Origin: Brevibacillus_H sp041920465
GTDB taxonomy: Bacteria > Bacillota > Bacilli > Brevibacillales > Brevibacillaceae
Direction of reading: 5' to 3'
Assembly: GCA_041920465.1 (NCBI GenBank)
Contig: JBHGXW010000045.1
Coordinates: 18,198 to 82,197 of the forward strand
DNA: 64,000 bases
The number at the start of each line of letters is the position of its first letter. Positions within the stretch are counted from its first letter, which is position 1. A model generated the notes under the pieces. That model searched no databases. It had not been told where the DNA came from and saw only the letters and a program-made list of their open reading frames with translations. This document shows, in pieces, positions 1-8,050 of the stretch. The position numbers and the translations under genes were made by a program.

Positions 1-225
1 AAACTGGTTTCCGACGACGACTTCGACGACGATTACGAATTGGATGAAGAACTGGATGAAGTGTATGAAGAAGATGACGATCTCATTGCCTACGACGATG
101 AAGAGGACTTCATCGACGAAGACCTGGATGACGATGATGAGATTGAAGAAGACCTCGATGAAGAAGAGCTGTTTGAAGAGGATTTGGTGGACGAAGAGCT
201 TGAAGAAGAAAATGAAGAGGATTAA
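1..225 (+). CDS. rpoE: RNA polymerase delta subunit, C-terminal acidic tail (5' truncated)
   Basis: The open frame enters at base 1 and ends with TAA at 223-225. It encodes about 74 residues that are almost entirely Asp and Glu. This is the disordered polyanionic tail of the Gram-positive RNA polymerase delta subunit, which helps displace nucleic acid and recycle the enzyme. The folded N-terminal domain lies outside the window. Identification rests on composition plus the rpoE-pyrG-spo0F order known from Bacillus. Other acidic proteins are possible on composition alone, but this position makes delta very likely. Confidence 0.88.
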   Translation, partial: KLVSDDDFDDDYELDEELDEVYEEDDDLIAYDDEEDFIDEDLDDDDEIEEDLDEEELFEEDLVDEELEEENEED

Positions 226-235
226 TGATCAATCC

Positions 236-275
236 TTGACTTTGGTTCAACAGGCATTATAAAATACTGCTTGGG
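236..275 (+). promoter_or_regulatory. Sigma-A promoter of pyrG with GGGC initiation site
   Basis: TTGACT (236-241) is followed after 18 bp by TAAAAT (260-265). Transcription starting seven bases later would begin GGGCTT at 273. A GGGC start is the hallmark of pyrG promoters controlled by CTP-sensitive reiterative transcription in B. subtilis. The start site is inferred, not mapped. Confidence 0.7.
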
Positions 276-315
276 CTTCACATGAAGAAATGCCAAATAT
301 GGAAAGCTATAAAAC

Positions 316-371
316 AAAAGTGACCCCTACCTGTGTAAGAACGGGATAGGAAGCGCTTTTGTTTTTTCTTT
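316..371 (+). terminator. pyrG leader attenuator hairpin
   Basis: An imperfect stem pairs AAAAGTG (316-322) and CCTACC (326-331) with GGGATAGG (343-350) and CTTTT (356-360). It is followed by a long T-rich run. The 5' arm is C-rich (ACCCCTACC, 323-331), so extra G residues added at the transcript 5' end could pair with it and block terminator formation. This is the architecture known for B. subtilis pyrG. Confidence 0.72.
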
Positions 372-442
372 TTAATGAAGCTATCTCCGCTATAATATAC
401 GCACATTTTCTGATCGGAACAGGGAAAGAGGGGACAAAACTG

Positions 443-2044
443 ATGGCGAAGTATATTTTTGTTACAGGTGGGGTTGTATCTTCACTTGGGAAAGGGATTA
501 CGGCAGCATCTCTTGGGCGTCTCTTAAAAAACAGGGGTCTTAAGGTTACCATTCAAAAGTTTGATCCGTATATCAACGTGGACCCGGGTACGATGAGTCC
601 GTATCAACACGGTGAGGTTTTCGTAACCGACGATGGTGCCGAAACAGACCTTGATTTAGGCCATTATGAACGTTTTATTGATATTAATCTGAATGCCAAT
701 TCCAACGTTACAACCGGTAAGATTTATTCTGCCGTAATCGCAAAAGAGCGGCGTGGTGACTACCTGGGCGGAACCGTTCAAGTCATCCCGCACATTACCA
801 ATGAAATCAAAGAAAGAGTGTTCCGGGCGGGTAAAGAGACAGGGGCAGATGTTGTCATTACCGAGATTGGCGGTACAGTAGGCGACATTGAGAGCTTGCC
901 GTTCCTGGAAGCGATTCGTCAGATTAAAAGCGACATCGGCCGCGAAAACGTCATGTATATCCATGTTACGCTTGTTCCATACATCAAAGCGGCAGGCGAA
1001 ATGAAAACCAAACCGACCCAACACAGTGTAAAAGAACTCCGCAGTCTGGGTATTCAGCCGAACGTAATCGTTACACGTACAGAACAACCTCTTTCCCAAG
1101 AGATGAAGGATAAGCTGGCGTTATTCTGTGACATTGACAAAAATGCTGTTATTGAAGCGGTTGATGCAGATACATTGTATGAAGTACCGCTGTTGCTGCA
1201 GGAGCAAGGGCTTGATGATTATGTATGCCGCCATCTGGGCCTGCCATGCGGCAAGTCTGACATGACAGAGTGGAAGGCGCTGGTTGACAAGATTAAGAAC
1301 CTCCAAGAGACAGTCCGTATTGCCATCGTCGGTAAATACGTTCAACTCCACGACGCATATCTTTCCGTGGCGGAAGCCCTTTATCATGCAGGTTACGCCA
1401 ACAACGCAGATGTTGACATCAAGTGGGTAAATGCGGAAGAAGTAACAAGGGATAACGTTGCCGAATTGCTTGGGGATGTAGACGGTATTTTGGTTCCGGG
1501 CGGTTTCGGTGATCGAGGAATTGAAGGAAAGATTACCGCGACTCGCTATGCCCGCGAAAACCGCATCCCGTTCCTGGGGATCTGTCTGGGCATGCAAATC
1601 GCTGTAATTGAGTATGCGCGCCATGTGGCAGGTTTGGAAGGAGCAAACAGCTCCGAAATCAATCCAAACACGAAATATCCGGTCATTGATTTGCTTCCGG
1701 AACAAAAAGAAGTTGAAGACATGGGCGGAACGATGCGTCTTGGCATTGGGCCAACCAAGGCAGTTGAAGGCAGCCTGGCTGAACGGGCTTACAACAGCAC
1801 CTTGATTTATGAGCGCCATCGCCATCGCTATGAAGTAAACAACGAGTATCGCGATCAATTGGCGCAAGCCGGTCTTTCCTTTGCGGGCACATCTCCGGAT
1901 GGCCGCCTGGTGGAGATTATTGAAGTTCCGGACCATCCTTGGTTCCTGGCTACCCAATTCCATCCTGAGTTCACTTCCCGTCCAAACAGACCGCAGCCGT
2001 TGTTTAGAGAATTTGTGAAAGCCGCGCTGAAGAACAGAAAGTAA
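443..2044 (+). CDS. pyrG: CTP synthase
   Basis: 533-residue CTP synthase, which aminates UTP to CTP with glutamine and ATP in the cytoplasm. The N-terminal synthetase domain opens MAKYIFVTGGVVSSLGKG, with the P-loop-like SSLGKG. The C-terminal class I glutamine amidotransferase domain (from about residue 290) has the nucleophile motif GICLGMQ and the HPEF histidine/glutamate. The ATG at 443 is chosen over an in-frame start at 359 because it matches the family N-terminus and length and follows GGGAAAGAGGGG. The 359 start would place the attenuator hairpin inside the gene. Monocistronic, with a leader of about 170 nt and its own terminator. Confidence 0.98.
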   Translation: MAKYIFVTGGVVSSLGKGITAASLGRLLKNRGLKVTIQKFDPYINVDPGTMSPYQHGEVFVTDDGAETDLDLGHYERFIDINLNANSNVTTGKIYSAVIAKERRGDYLGGTVQVIPHITNEIKERVFRAGKETGADVVITEIGGTVGDIESLPFLEAIRQIKSDIGRENVMYIHVTLVPYIKAAGEMKTKPTQHSVKELRSLGIQPNVIVTRTEQPLSQEMKDKLALFCDIDKNAVIEAVDADTLYEVPLLLQEQGLDDYVCRHLGLPCGKSDMTEWKALVDKIKNLQETVRIAIVGKYVQLHDAYLSVAEALYHAGYANNADVDIKWVNAEEVTRDNVAELLGDVDGILVPGGFGDRGIEGKITATRYARENRIPFLGICLGMQIAVIEYARHVAGLEGANSSEINPNTKYPVIDLLPEQKEVEDMGGTMRLGIGPTKAVEGSLAERAYNSTLIYERHRHRYEVNNEYRDQLAQAGLSFAGTSPDGRLVEIIEVPDHPWFLATQFHPEFTSRPNRPQPLFREFVKAALKNRK

Positions 2045-2067
2045 CCTTTGACATATAATATTCGATT

Positions 2068-2099
2068 AAGGAGAGTGCGGGTTCAGCATTCTCCTTTTT
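2068..2099 (+). terminator. Rho-independent terminator after pyrG
   Basis: An 11-bp stem (AAGGAGAGTGC with GCATTCTCCTT, one G-T pair) is closed by a 7-nt loop and followed by a short T run. It separates pyrG from spo0F. Confidence 0.85.
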
Positions 2100-2133
2100 C
2101 ACTAGCCAAAGAATATCTTTTCTTGCAGATAAG

Positions 2134-2162
2134 GGAGGATTTTCCTGTTGATTAGAGAATTT
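2134..2162 (+). promoter_or_regulatory. Sigma-H promoter of spo0F
   Basis: GGAGGATTT (2134-2142), an 11-bp spacer and AGAGAATTT (2154-2162) fit the sigma-H consensus RnAGGAwww-N11/12-RnnGAATww. B. subtilis spo0F is also transcribed by sigma-H. No convincing Spo0A box was seen in the gap. Confidence 0.75.
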
Positions 2163-2227
2163 TTAAACGTTGATACTAGCTCTTGATGCAGAATAATCCT
2201 AATCATCTTCACTAGGGGGAAAGGAAA

Positions 2228-2593
2228 ATGCAAAAGAAAAAGGTGTTAGTAGTAGATGATCAATACGGAATCCGAATCCTTTTATATGAGGTGCTGGGCA
2301 AGGAAGGATATTCAACGTTTCAAGCAGCAAACGGCAAACAGGCATTGGAAATCGTGCAGAAGGAACACCCCCATCTCGTTATCCTTGATATGAAAATACC
2401 AGGTATGGATGGGATAGAAATTTTGAAACACATCAAGAAGATCGACCAGAATATCAAAGTGATCATGATGACGGCGTACGGTGAGCTTGACATGATTAAA
2501 GAAGCAACTCAGTTGGGTGCACTTACCCATTTCACCAAACCGTTCGATATTGATGAGTTGCGCCATGCCGTGAATCAGCAGTTGGCAGGGTGA
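2228..2593 (+). CDS. spo0F: Sporulation initiation phosphotransferase Spo0F
   Basis: 121-residue single-domain response regulator that relays phosphate from sensor kinases to Spo0B in the sporulation phosphorelay. The sequence follows B. subtilis Spo0F closely: VDDQYGIRILL at the N-terminus, phospho-acceptor Asp54 in LDMKIPGMDGI, then MTAYGELDMI and the conserved Lys in FTKPFDIDEL. There is no DNA-binding domain, as expected. The start follows GGGGGAAAGG. Its place between pyrG and fba matches Bacillus, and a sigma-H promoter lies upstream. Confidence 0.97.
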   Translation: MQKKKVLVVDDQYGIRILLYEVLGKEGYSTFQAANGKQALEIVQKEHPHLVILDMKIPGMDGIEILKHIKKIDQNIKVIMMTAYGELDMIKEATQLGALTHFTKPFDIDELRHAVNQQLAG

Positions 2594-2637
2594 AAAGCTG
2601 TTAACCAAATGGACACCTGTTAAGTTGGGTTCAATTG

Positions 2638-2646
2638 TGGTATAAT
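2638..2646 (+). promoter_or_regulatory. Extended -10 promoter of fba
   Basis: TGGTATAAT at 2638-2646 is a TGn-extended consensus -10. No good -35 is visible at 17 bp. It lies 38 bp before the fba start and is the only clear promoter for the fba-fsa group. Confidence 0.55.
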
Positions 2647-2683
2647 AAGCCGTGTTGTTACAACAACAATTGGAGGAGGAATC

Positions 2684-3544
2684 ATGCTTATGCCACTCGT
2701 ACCTATGACCGCATTTTTAGAAGACGTAAAGAAAAATAAATATGCGGTAGGCCAATTCAACATCAACAACCTTGAGTTCGTGCAAGCTATCACAGATGCG
2801 GCGATCGAAGAAAAGTCTCCGGTAATCTTCGGTGTATCCGAAGGCGCGATGCGTTACATGGGACTTGAATATACCGTAGCGATGGCTAAAGTGGCTGCAG
2901 AACGTGCAGGTGTACCTGTTGCACTCCATCTTGACCATGGAAGCAGCTTTGAAGTTGTCATGAAATGTATCCGTGCCGGATTCTCTTCTGTCATGTTTGA
3001 CGGCTCCCATTATCCTTTGGAAGAAAACATTCGTTTGACCAAGCAGGTAGTTGAAGCTGCTCATGCGGTTGGGGTTTCTGTTGAAGGCGAATTAGGCACA
3101 ATCGGCGGTACTGAAGATGACCTCTCTGTAGATGAAGAACATGCAGCCTTGGCTAAACCGGATGAAGCGATTCGCTTCTGGGAAGAGACCAAAGTTGACT
3201 ATTTGGCAATCGCCGTTGGTACAGCTCACGGTTTATATAAAGGCGTGCCAAAAATTCATTACGATATTATCGATGAAGTTGCCAAAAACATTGGCGCACC
3301 GATTGTATTGCACGGTGGTTCCGGTGTTCCGGACGAAGCGATTGTCACTGCAATCAGCCATGGTGTAGGTAAAATCAACGTAAATACCGAGAACCAGGTA
3401 GCTTGTACAGAAGTGATTCGCAAAGTATTGGCTGAAAAACCAAAAGAAATCGACCCACGCAAATATCTCGGTCCTGCTCGTGAAGCAATTAAAGAAGTTG
3501 TTAAAGGTAAAATGCGTTTGTTTGGTAGCAGCAACCGTGCCTAA
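2684..3544 (+). CDS. fba: Class II fructose-1,6-bisphosphate aldolase
   Basis: Zinc-dependent aldolase of 286 residues that splits fructose-1,6-bisphosphate into DHAP and glyceraldehyde-3-phosphate in glycolysis, and runs in reverse in gluconeogenesis. Visible motifs are YAVGQFNINN, zinc-binding HLDHGSS, the acidic stretch of the class II family, and LHGGSGVPDE. The start is ambiguous: ATG 2684 has the ideal GGAGG spacing, while ATG 2690 gives MPLVPMT, matching the B. subtilis N-terminus. It is followed 14 bp later by fsa and clusters with glpX, as in B. subtilis. Confidence 0.97.
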   Translation: MLMPLVPMTAFLEDVKKNKYAVGQFNINNLEFVQAITDAAIEEKSPVIFGVSEGAMRYMGLEYTVAMAKVAAERAGVPVALHLDHGSSFEVVMKCIRAGFSSVMFDGSHYPLEENIRLTKQVVEAAHAVGVSVEGELGTIGGTEDDLSVDEEHAALAKPDEAIRFWEETKVDYLAIAVGTAHGLYKGVPKIHYDIIDEVAKNIGAPIVLHGGSGVPDEAIVTAISHGVGKINVNTENQVACTEVIRKVLAEKPKEIDPRKYLGPAREAIKEVVKGKMRLFGSSNRA

Positions 3545-3558
3545 TTAGGAGGGTGCCC

Positions 3559-4203
3559 ATGCGATTTTTTATAGATACAGCCAATGTCGAAGAGATACGG
3601 GAGATTCATGATTGGGGCGTTGTGGCCGGCGTTACAACCAACCCCTCGCTTGTTGCGAAAGAAGGCCGTGATTTTATCGAGACTCTGAAAGAGATTATCG
3701 ACATAGTAGACGGTCCGATTAGTGCCGAGGTTATCAGTCTTGATGCCAAGGGTATGATTGAAGAGGGCGAAAAATTGGCCTCTTTGTCCAAAAACATCGT
3801 CGTAAAAATCCCGATGACGGAAGACGGATTGAAAGCGGTAAAGGCATTAGCAAAGCGAAAAATCAAAACGAACGTAACATTGATCTTCAATCCGAACCAG
3901 GCACTTTTAGCAGCACGTGCTGGAGCTACATATGTCTCTCCGTTTTTGGGACGTTTGGATGATATCGGACACGATGGGCTTCAACTAATTACGCAGATAG
4001 CGGAAATTTTTGCTGTTCATGATATTGAAACAGAGATTATCGCTGCCAGCATTCGCCATCCGTTGCATGTCACCGAAGCGGCTCGCCGTGGATCTCATAT
4101 AGCGACAATTCCTTATAAAGTGTTCAAGCAGCTTTTGCAGCACCCGCTTACGGATCTTGGAATTCAAAAGTTCCTGGCCGACTGGGAAGGCATGCAAAAG
4201 TAG
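3559..4203 (+). CDS. Transaldolase / fructose-6-phosphate aldolase-like protein
   Basis: 214-residue TIM-barrel protein of the short transaldolase family (TalC/FSA/MipB type, B. subtilis YwjH). It opens MRFFIDTANVEEI and has GVTTNPSL and the Schiff-base lysine segment VNVT-like TNVTLIFNPNQ. Members transfer dihydroxyacetone units between sugar phosphates in the pentose phosphate pathway; some act as fructose-6-phosphate aldolase. ATG 3559 is chosen because AGGAGG overlaps the alternative GTG at 3553. It is co-transcribed with fba. Transaldolase versus aldolase activity cannot be decided from sequence. Confidence 0.93.
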   Translation: MRFFIDTANVEEIREIHDWGVVAGVTTNPSLVAKEGRDFIETLKEIIDIVDGPISAEVISLDAKGMIEEGEKLASLSKNIVVKIPMTEDGLKAVKALAKRKIKTNVTLIFNPNQALLAARAGATYVSPFLGRLDDIGHDGLQLITQIAEIFAVHDIETEIIAASIRHPLHVTEAARRGSHIATIPYKVFKQLLQHPLTDLGIQKFLADWEGMQK

Positions 4204-4227
4204 CGGTTTTAATCGGTTATTGATGTT

Positions 4228-4263
4228 GGAGCACCTTTTCCCCGCAGGAGAAGGTGCTCCTTT
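4228..4263 (+). terminator. Strong hairpin after the transaldolase gene
   Basis: GGAGCACCTTTTC (4228-4240) pairs with GAGAAGGTGCTCC (4248-4260), with one G-T pair. Only TTT follows, so termination may be partial or the hairpin may act in mRNA processing before murA2. Confidence 0.6.
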
Positions 4264-4314
4264 CGGGAGAACGCCGACTGCTAAAGATACGAGTAAACCT
4301 AGGGAGAGCGAACA

Positions 4315-5586
4315 ATGGAGAAACTGATCGTACGAGGGGGTAAACCGCTTTCCGGCAAAGTGGTGATCAGTGGGGCGAAGAATAGTGCGGTAGCCTTGAT
4401 CCCGGCCGCATTGATTGCCGACGGCCCGGTAGTGATCGGAAATTTGCCCCATATTCAAGATGTTGAGATCTACGTAGAGCTGCTTCGTGAATTGGGAGCG
4501 GACGTTCTGTTTGAAGAAGACTGGATGGAAATTGACAGCAGGTCTATTCAACAAATTGTGATGCCGAACGGGCGAATAAAAAAACTGCGTGCTTCATATT
4601 ATTTATGGGGTGCTTTGCTTGCCAAATTTGGCGAAGCGCAAATCGGCTTGCCGGGCGGATGCGATCTGGGCCCGAGACCGGTAGATCAGCATATCAAAGG
4701 ATTTGAAGCGTTGGGCGCACGAGTAGAAAATCGAAACGGCGTCATGACAATTAAAGCACGGAAGTTGAAAGGTGCCAGAATCTATCTGGATATTGTAAGT
4801 GTGGGGGCTACGATTAACATTATGTTGGCAGCCACACGGGCAGAGGGCATAACGATTATTGAAAATGCGGCGCGTGAGCCGGAAATTGTAGATGTAGCAA
4901 CCTTATTGAACAATATGGGGGCCAATATCAAAGGTGCCGGTACAGATGTCATTCGTATACAAGGCGTCAGTCAACTGCACGGATGCCGACACACAATTAT
5001 CCCTGACCGGATTGAAGCGGGAACCTACATGATTGCCGCTGCTGCAACCCGTGGAGATGTAATTATTGAAAACGTTATCCCTAAGCATTTAGAGCCTGTT
5101 ACGGCCAAGCTGAGGGAATTGGGAGCGATTGTCGAAGTCGGAGATGACACCGTGCGGGTGATAGGGCAAGAAAAATACCGATCAATTGATGTGAAAACCA
5201 ATCCGTATCCGGGCTTCCCGACCGATTTGCAACAACCGATGACGGCTCTTTTGACTCAGGCCAATGGCTCCAGTATTGTAACCGACAATATTTACGGAGC
5301 TCGTTTCCGCCATGTGGATGAGCTGCGAAGAATGGGAGCCGGCATGAAAGTGGAAGGCAGATCAGCCATCATCGAAGGTGGCAAGAAATTGATGGGAGCC
5401 AAAGTCGTGGCAACTGATTTGCGGGCTGGGGCAGCACTGGTAATTGCCGGATTAATTGCGGAAGGCATAACCGAGATTGACGGTTTGTCGCATATTGATC
5501 GCGGTTATGAGAATTTAGTGGGAAAATTACGAAGTCTGGGAGCAGATACGCTTCGGAAGATCCAAAAACAGACGGAATGCAAATAG
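4315..5586 (+). CDS. murA2: UDP-N-acetylglucosamine 1-carboxyvinyltransferase, paralogue 2
   Basis: 423-residue MurA, catalysing the first committed step of peptidoglycan synthesis: enolpyruvyl transfer from PEP to UDP-GlcNAc. The fosfomycin-target cysteine lies in LPGGCDLGPRPVDQH (Cys116). Also visible are the opening KLIVRGGKPLSGKVVISGAKNS and the substrate loop. It corresponds to B. subtilis MurAB/MurZ, which sits in the same place between ywjH and glpX-rho. A second copy (murA1) lies at 49614. The start follows AGGGAGAG. Duplication is normal for low-GC Gram-positives. Confidence 0.96.
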   Translation: MEKLIVRGGKPLSGKVVISGAKNSAVALIPAALIADGPVVIGNLPHIQDVEIYVELLRELGADVLFEEDWMEIDSRSIQQIVMPNGRIKKLRASYYLWGALLAKFGEAQIGLPGGCDLGPRPVDQHIKGFEALGARVENRNGVMTIKARKLKGARIYLDIVSVGATINIMLAATRAEGITIIENAAREPEIVDVATLLNNMGANIKGAGTDVIRIQGVSQLHGCRHTIIPDRIEAGTYMIAAAATRGDVIIENVIPKHLEPVTAKLRELGAIVEVGDDTVRVIGQEKYRSIDVKTNPYPGFPTDLQQPMTALLTQANGSSIVTDNIYGARFRHVDELRRMGAGMKVEGRSAIIEGGKKLMGAKVVATDLRAGAALVIAGLIAEGITEIDGLSHIDRGYENLVGKLRSLGADTLRKIQKQTECK

Positions 5587-5630
5587 AACCTTCAAAAACA
5601 AAGGATCGCCAATAAAAGGAGAGGTTAAAG

Positions 5631-6593
5631 ATGGAGCGGAGTTTAACGCTTGAATTAGTGCGCGTAACGGAAGCGGCAGCTTTGGCTTCAGCCCGTTGGA
5701 TGGGACTTGGCAAGAAAGATGAAGCGGACGATGCAGCGACGACGGCTATGCGCAAAGAATTTGAGAACGTTCCAATGGAAGGGGTCGTGGTGATCGGCGA
5801 AGGAGAAATGGACGAGGCTCCGATGCTGTATATCGGGGAAAAGCTTGGACAAGGTGTTCCACCGTATGTAGATGTTGCGGTCGACCCTCTCGAAGGAACC
5901 AATATCGTGGCCAAGGGGACGTGGAACGCTATTTCGGTTATTGCCATTGCGGACCGTGGCAATCTTCTGCATGCACCTGATATGTATATGGAGAAAATTG
6001 CGGTAGGCCCCAAAGCAGTGGGCAAGGTAGATATTAATGCGCCGGTCATTGATAATCTCAAAGCCCTTTCGCAAGCATTGGGAAAAGATATGAGTGACCT
6101 CGTCGCCATCGTCTTGGATCGAGACCGTCACCAAAAAGTAATTCATGAGATCCGCCAGGCGGGAGCCCGGATCAAATTAATCCCGGATGGCGATGTAGCA
6201 GCGGCGATTAATACCGCGTTTCCTGATACGGGCGTAGACATTTTGTTTGGTTCCGGCGGTGCCCCGGAAGGCGTATTGGCTGCCGTTGCCCTGAAATGTC
6301 TGGGTGGAGAAATTCAAGGGAAGCTCTTGCCGCAGAGTCCGGAAGAAGAGCAGCGCTGTATCCAAATGGGGTTGAAGAACCCGCACCAAGTTCTGTTTAT
6401 GGATGATTTGGTCAAAGGTGATGACGCTATTTTTGCTGCCACAGGGGTTACAGATGGGGAGCTTTTGCGCGGCGTGCGTTTCCAAGGGACAAGAGCAACT
6501 ACCCATTCAGTCGTCATGCGGGCCAAGACAGGAACAGTGCGTTTCATTGAAGGAAACCATCGCTTGGAGCGGAAACCGCGATTTGTATTGTAA
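5631..6593 (+). CDS. glpX: Class II fructose-1,6-bisphosphatase
   Basis: 320-residue GlpX-type phosphatase that removes the 1-phosphate from fructose-1,6-bisphosphate in gluconeogenesis. Lithium-sensitive phosphatase motifs are visible: GEGEMDEAPML and the metal-binding DPLEGTN, then GSGGAPEGV. It starts 44 bp after murA2, behind AGGAGAGG. With fba and the transaldolase nearby it makes a small sugar-phosphate cluster, the same arrangement as ywjH-murAB-glpX in B. subtilis. Confidence 0.97.
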   Translation: MERSLTLELVRVTEAAALASARWMGLGKKDEADDAATTAMRKEFENVPMEGVVVIGEGEMDEAPMLYIGEKLGQGVPPYVDVAVDPLEGTNIVAKGTWNAISVIAIADRGNLLHAPDMYMEKIAVGPKAVGKVDINAPVIDNLKALSQALGKDMSDLVAIVLDRDRHQKVIHEIRQAGARIKLIPDGDVAAAINTAFPDTGVDILFGSGGAPEGVLAAVALKCLGGEIQGKLLPQSPEEEQRCIQMGLKNPHQVLFMDDLVKGDDAIFAATGVTDGELLRGVRFQGTRATTHSVVMRAKTGTVRFIEGNHRLERKPRFVL

Positions 6594-6645
6594 ATCCTAG
6601 GCTAGAATAGAGGAAGAGAAGACGTAAAGAGTGGTGGAATAGTAC

Positions 6646-7983
6646 GTGCTGTTATCCGAGTTAGAAGAAATGAAGTTAACCGAGCTATATAAGCTTGCCA
6701 AAGAGTTCCAAATCACGTCTTACTCGCAGATGAAAAAGAAGGAACTAATCTTCGCGATTCTGAGAGCAAGAGCGGAACGAGACGGATTGATGTTTATGGA
6801 AGGCGTCCTGGACATCCTGCCGGAAGGGTACGGTTTCCTGCGCCCGATCAACTATTTGCCGAGTTCTGAGGATATTTATATTTCTCAGTCACAGATACGG
6901 CGTTTTGACCTAAGAATGGGTGACCTGGTATCAGGGAAAGTTCGCCCTCCCAAAGAAAATGAACGATATTTTGGCTTGTTGCAAGTGGAAGCAGTAAACG
7001 GAGAAGACCCCGAATTGGCGTCAGAACGCCTTCACTTCCCCGCCTTAACACCGCTTTATCCCCAAAAGAAGCTAGTTTTAGAGACAACACCCTCCAAGCT
7101 TTCAGCCCGACTTATGGACTTGTTGGCACCGGTTGGTTTGGGACAGCGCGGACTCATTGTGGCCCCGCCCAAAGCAGGTAAAACTGTGTTATTGAAGGAA
7201 ATTGCCAACAGCATAACAGAAAATCACCCGGACATTTCCTTATTTGTGCTATTGATCGACGAACGTCCGGAAGAAGTAACCGATATGCAGCGCTCTGTTA
7301 AAGGTGAAGTAATTGCTTCTACCTTTGATGAACTGCCCGAAAACCATATCAAGGTTGCGGAATTGGTGCTGGAGCGAGCGAAACGGCTTGTTGAACATAA
7401 AAAAGATGTGGTCATTCTGCTGGATTCCATCACCCGTTTGGCACGCGCTTACAATTTGGTCATTCCGCCAAGCGGGCGCACGCTGTCGGGCGGTATCGAT
7501 CCAGCGGCTTTCCACCGTCCCAAGAGATTCTTCGGTTCGGCTCGGAACATTGAGGAAGGCGGCAGCTTGACGATCCTGGCGACAGCTTTGGTAGAAACCG
7601 GGTCGAGAATGGATGACGTCATCTATGAAGAGTTCAAGGGAACCGGCAATATGGAATTGCATCTAGACCGCAAGCTGGCAGAGCGCCGTATTTTCCCGGC
7701 GATCGACATTCGCCGGTCCGGTACACGCAGGGAAGAACTTTTGCTTTCCAAAGAAGAGTTGGACAAACTTTGGGCGATTCGCAAGAGCATGTCCGACAGC
7801 CAGGAATTTGTCGAGTCGTTCCTGAAGAAGCTGCAAGACACCAAGACGAATGAAGAATTTTTGGCTACGGTCGATCTCAAAGATTCCAGGTCGGAAGCAG
7901 CAGTGACAGCAACGGCAACAACAACTTCAACGGCAAGAACCAGTCGAAGCACCAAACAATCCACAACGACGGCCAAATCATAA
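6646..7983 (+). CDS. rho: Transcription termination factor Rho
   Basis: 445-residue hexameric RNA-dependent helicase that ends transcription. It has an N-terminal helical domain (LTELYKLAKEFQI), an RNA-binding cold-shock-like domain (VLDILPEGYGFLR) and an ATPase core with Walker A APPKAGKTVLL, Walker B VILLDSITRLARAYN, and the Q/R loops. GTG 6646 is used; it has a weak site (GGTGG), and ATG 6670 is an alternative. The last 35 residues are a low-complexity Ala/Thr/Ser/Arg/Lys tail not found in the core family. The stop codon lies inside the loop of the downstream terminator. Confidence 0.97.
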   Translation: MLLSELEEMKLTELYKLAKEFQITSYSQMKKKELIFAILRARAERDGLMFMEGVLDILPEGYGFLRPINYLPSSEDIYISQSQIRRFDLRMGDLVSGKVRPPKENERYFGLLQVEAVNGEDPELASERLHFPALTPLYPQKKLVLETTPSKLSARLMDLLAPVGLGQRGLIVAPPKAGKTVLLKEIANSITENHPDISLFVLLIDERPEEVTDMQRSVKGEVIASTFDELPENHIKVAELVLERAKRLVEHKKDVVILLDSITRLARAYNLVIPPSGRTLSGGIDPAAFHRPKRFFGSARNIEEGGSLTILATALVETGSRMDDVIYEEFKGTGNMELHLDRKLAERRIFPAIDIRRSGTRREELLLSKEELDKLWAIRKSMSDSQEFVESFLKKLQDTKTNEEFLATVDLKDSRSEAAVTATATTTSTARTSRSTKQSTTTAKS

Positions 7984-7999
7984 GGCCGTCATTTTTTTT
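7968..7999 (+). terminator. Terminator overlapping the rho stop codon
   Basis: GACGGCC (7968-7974) pairs with GGCCGTC (7984-7990), followed by ATTTTTTTT. The 9-nt loop contains the rho TAA, so a ribosome finishing rho would cover the hairpin. Translation and termination are thus coupled at this site. Confidence 0.88.
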
Positions 8000-8050
8000 G
8001 CGGAGATCGCATAGAGATAAAAGGATCGTGGTGAGAAGGAGGAAGCAGGA

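Noticed and set aside
391..396. Perfect TATAAT between the pyrG attenuator and the gene
   Set aside because: No -35 at a workable distance, and a promoter here would bypass the attenuator. Treated as chance in AT-rich leader sequence.
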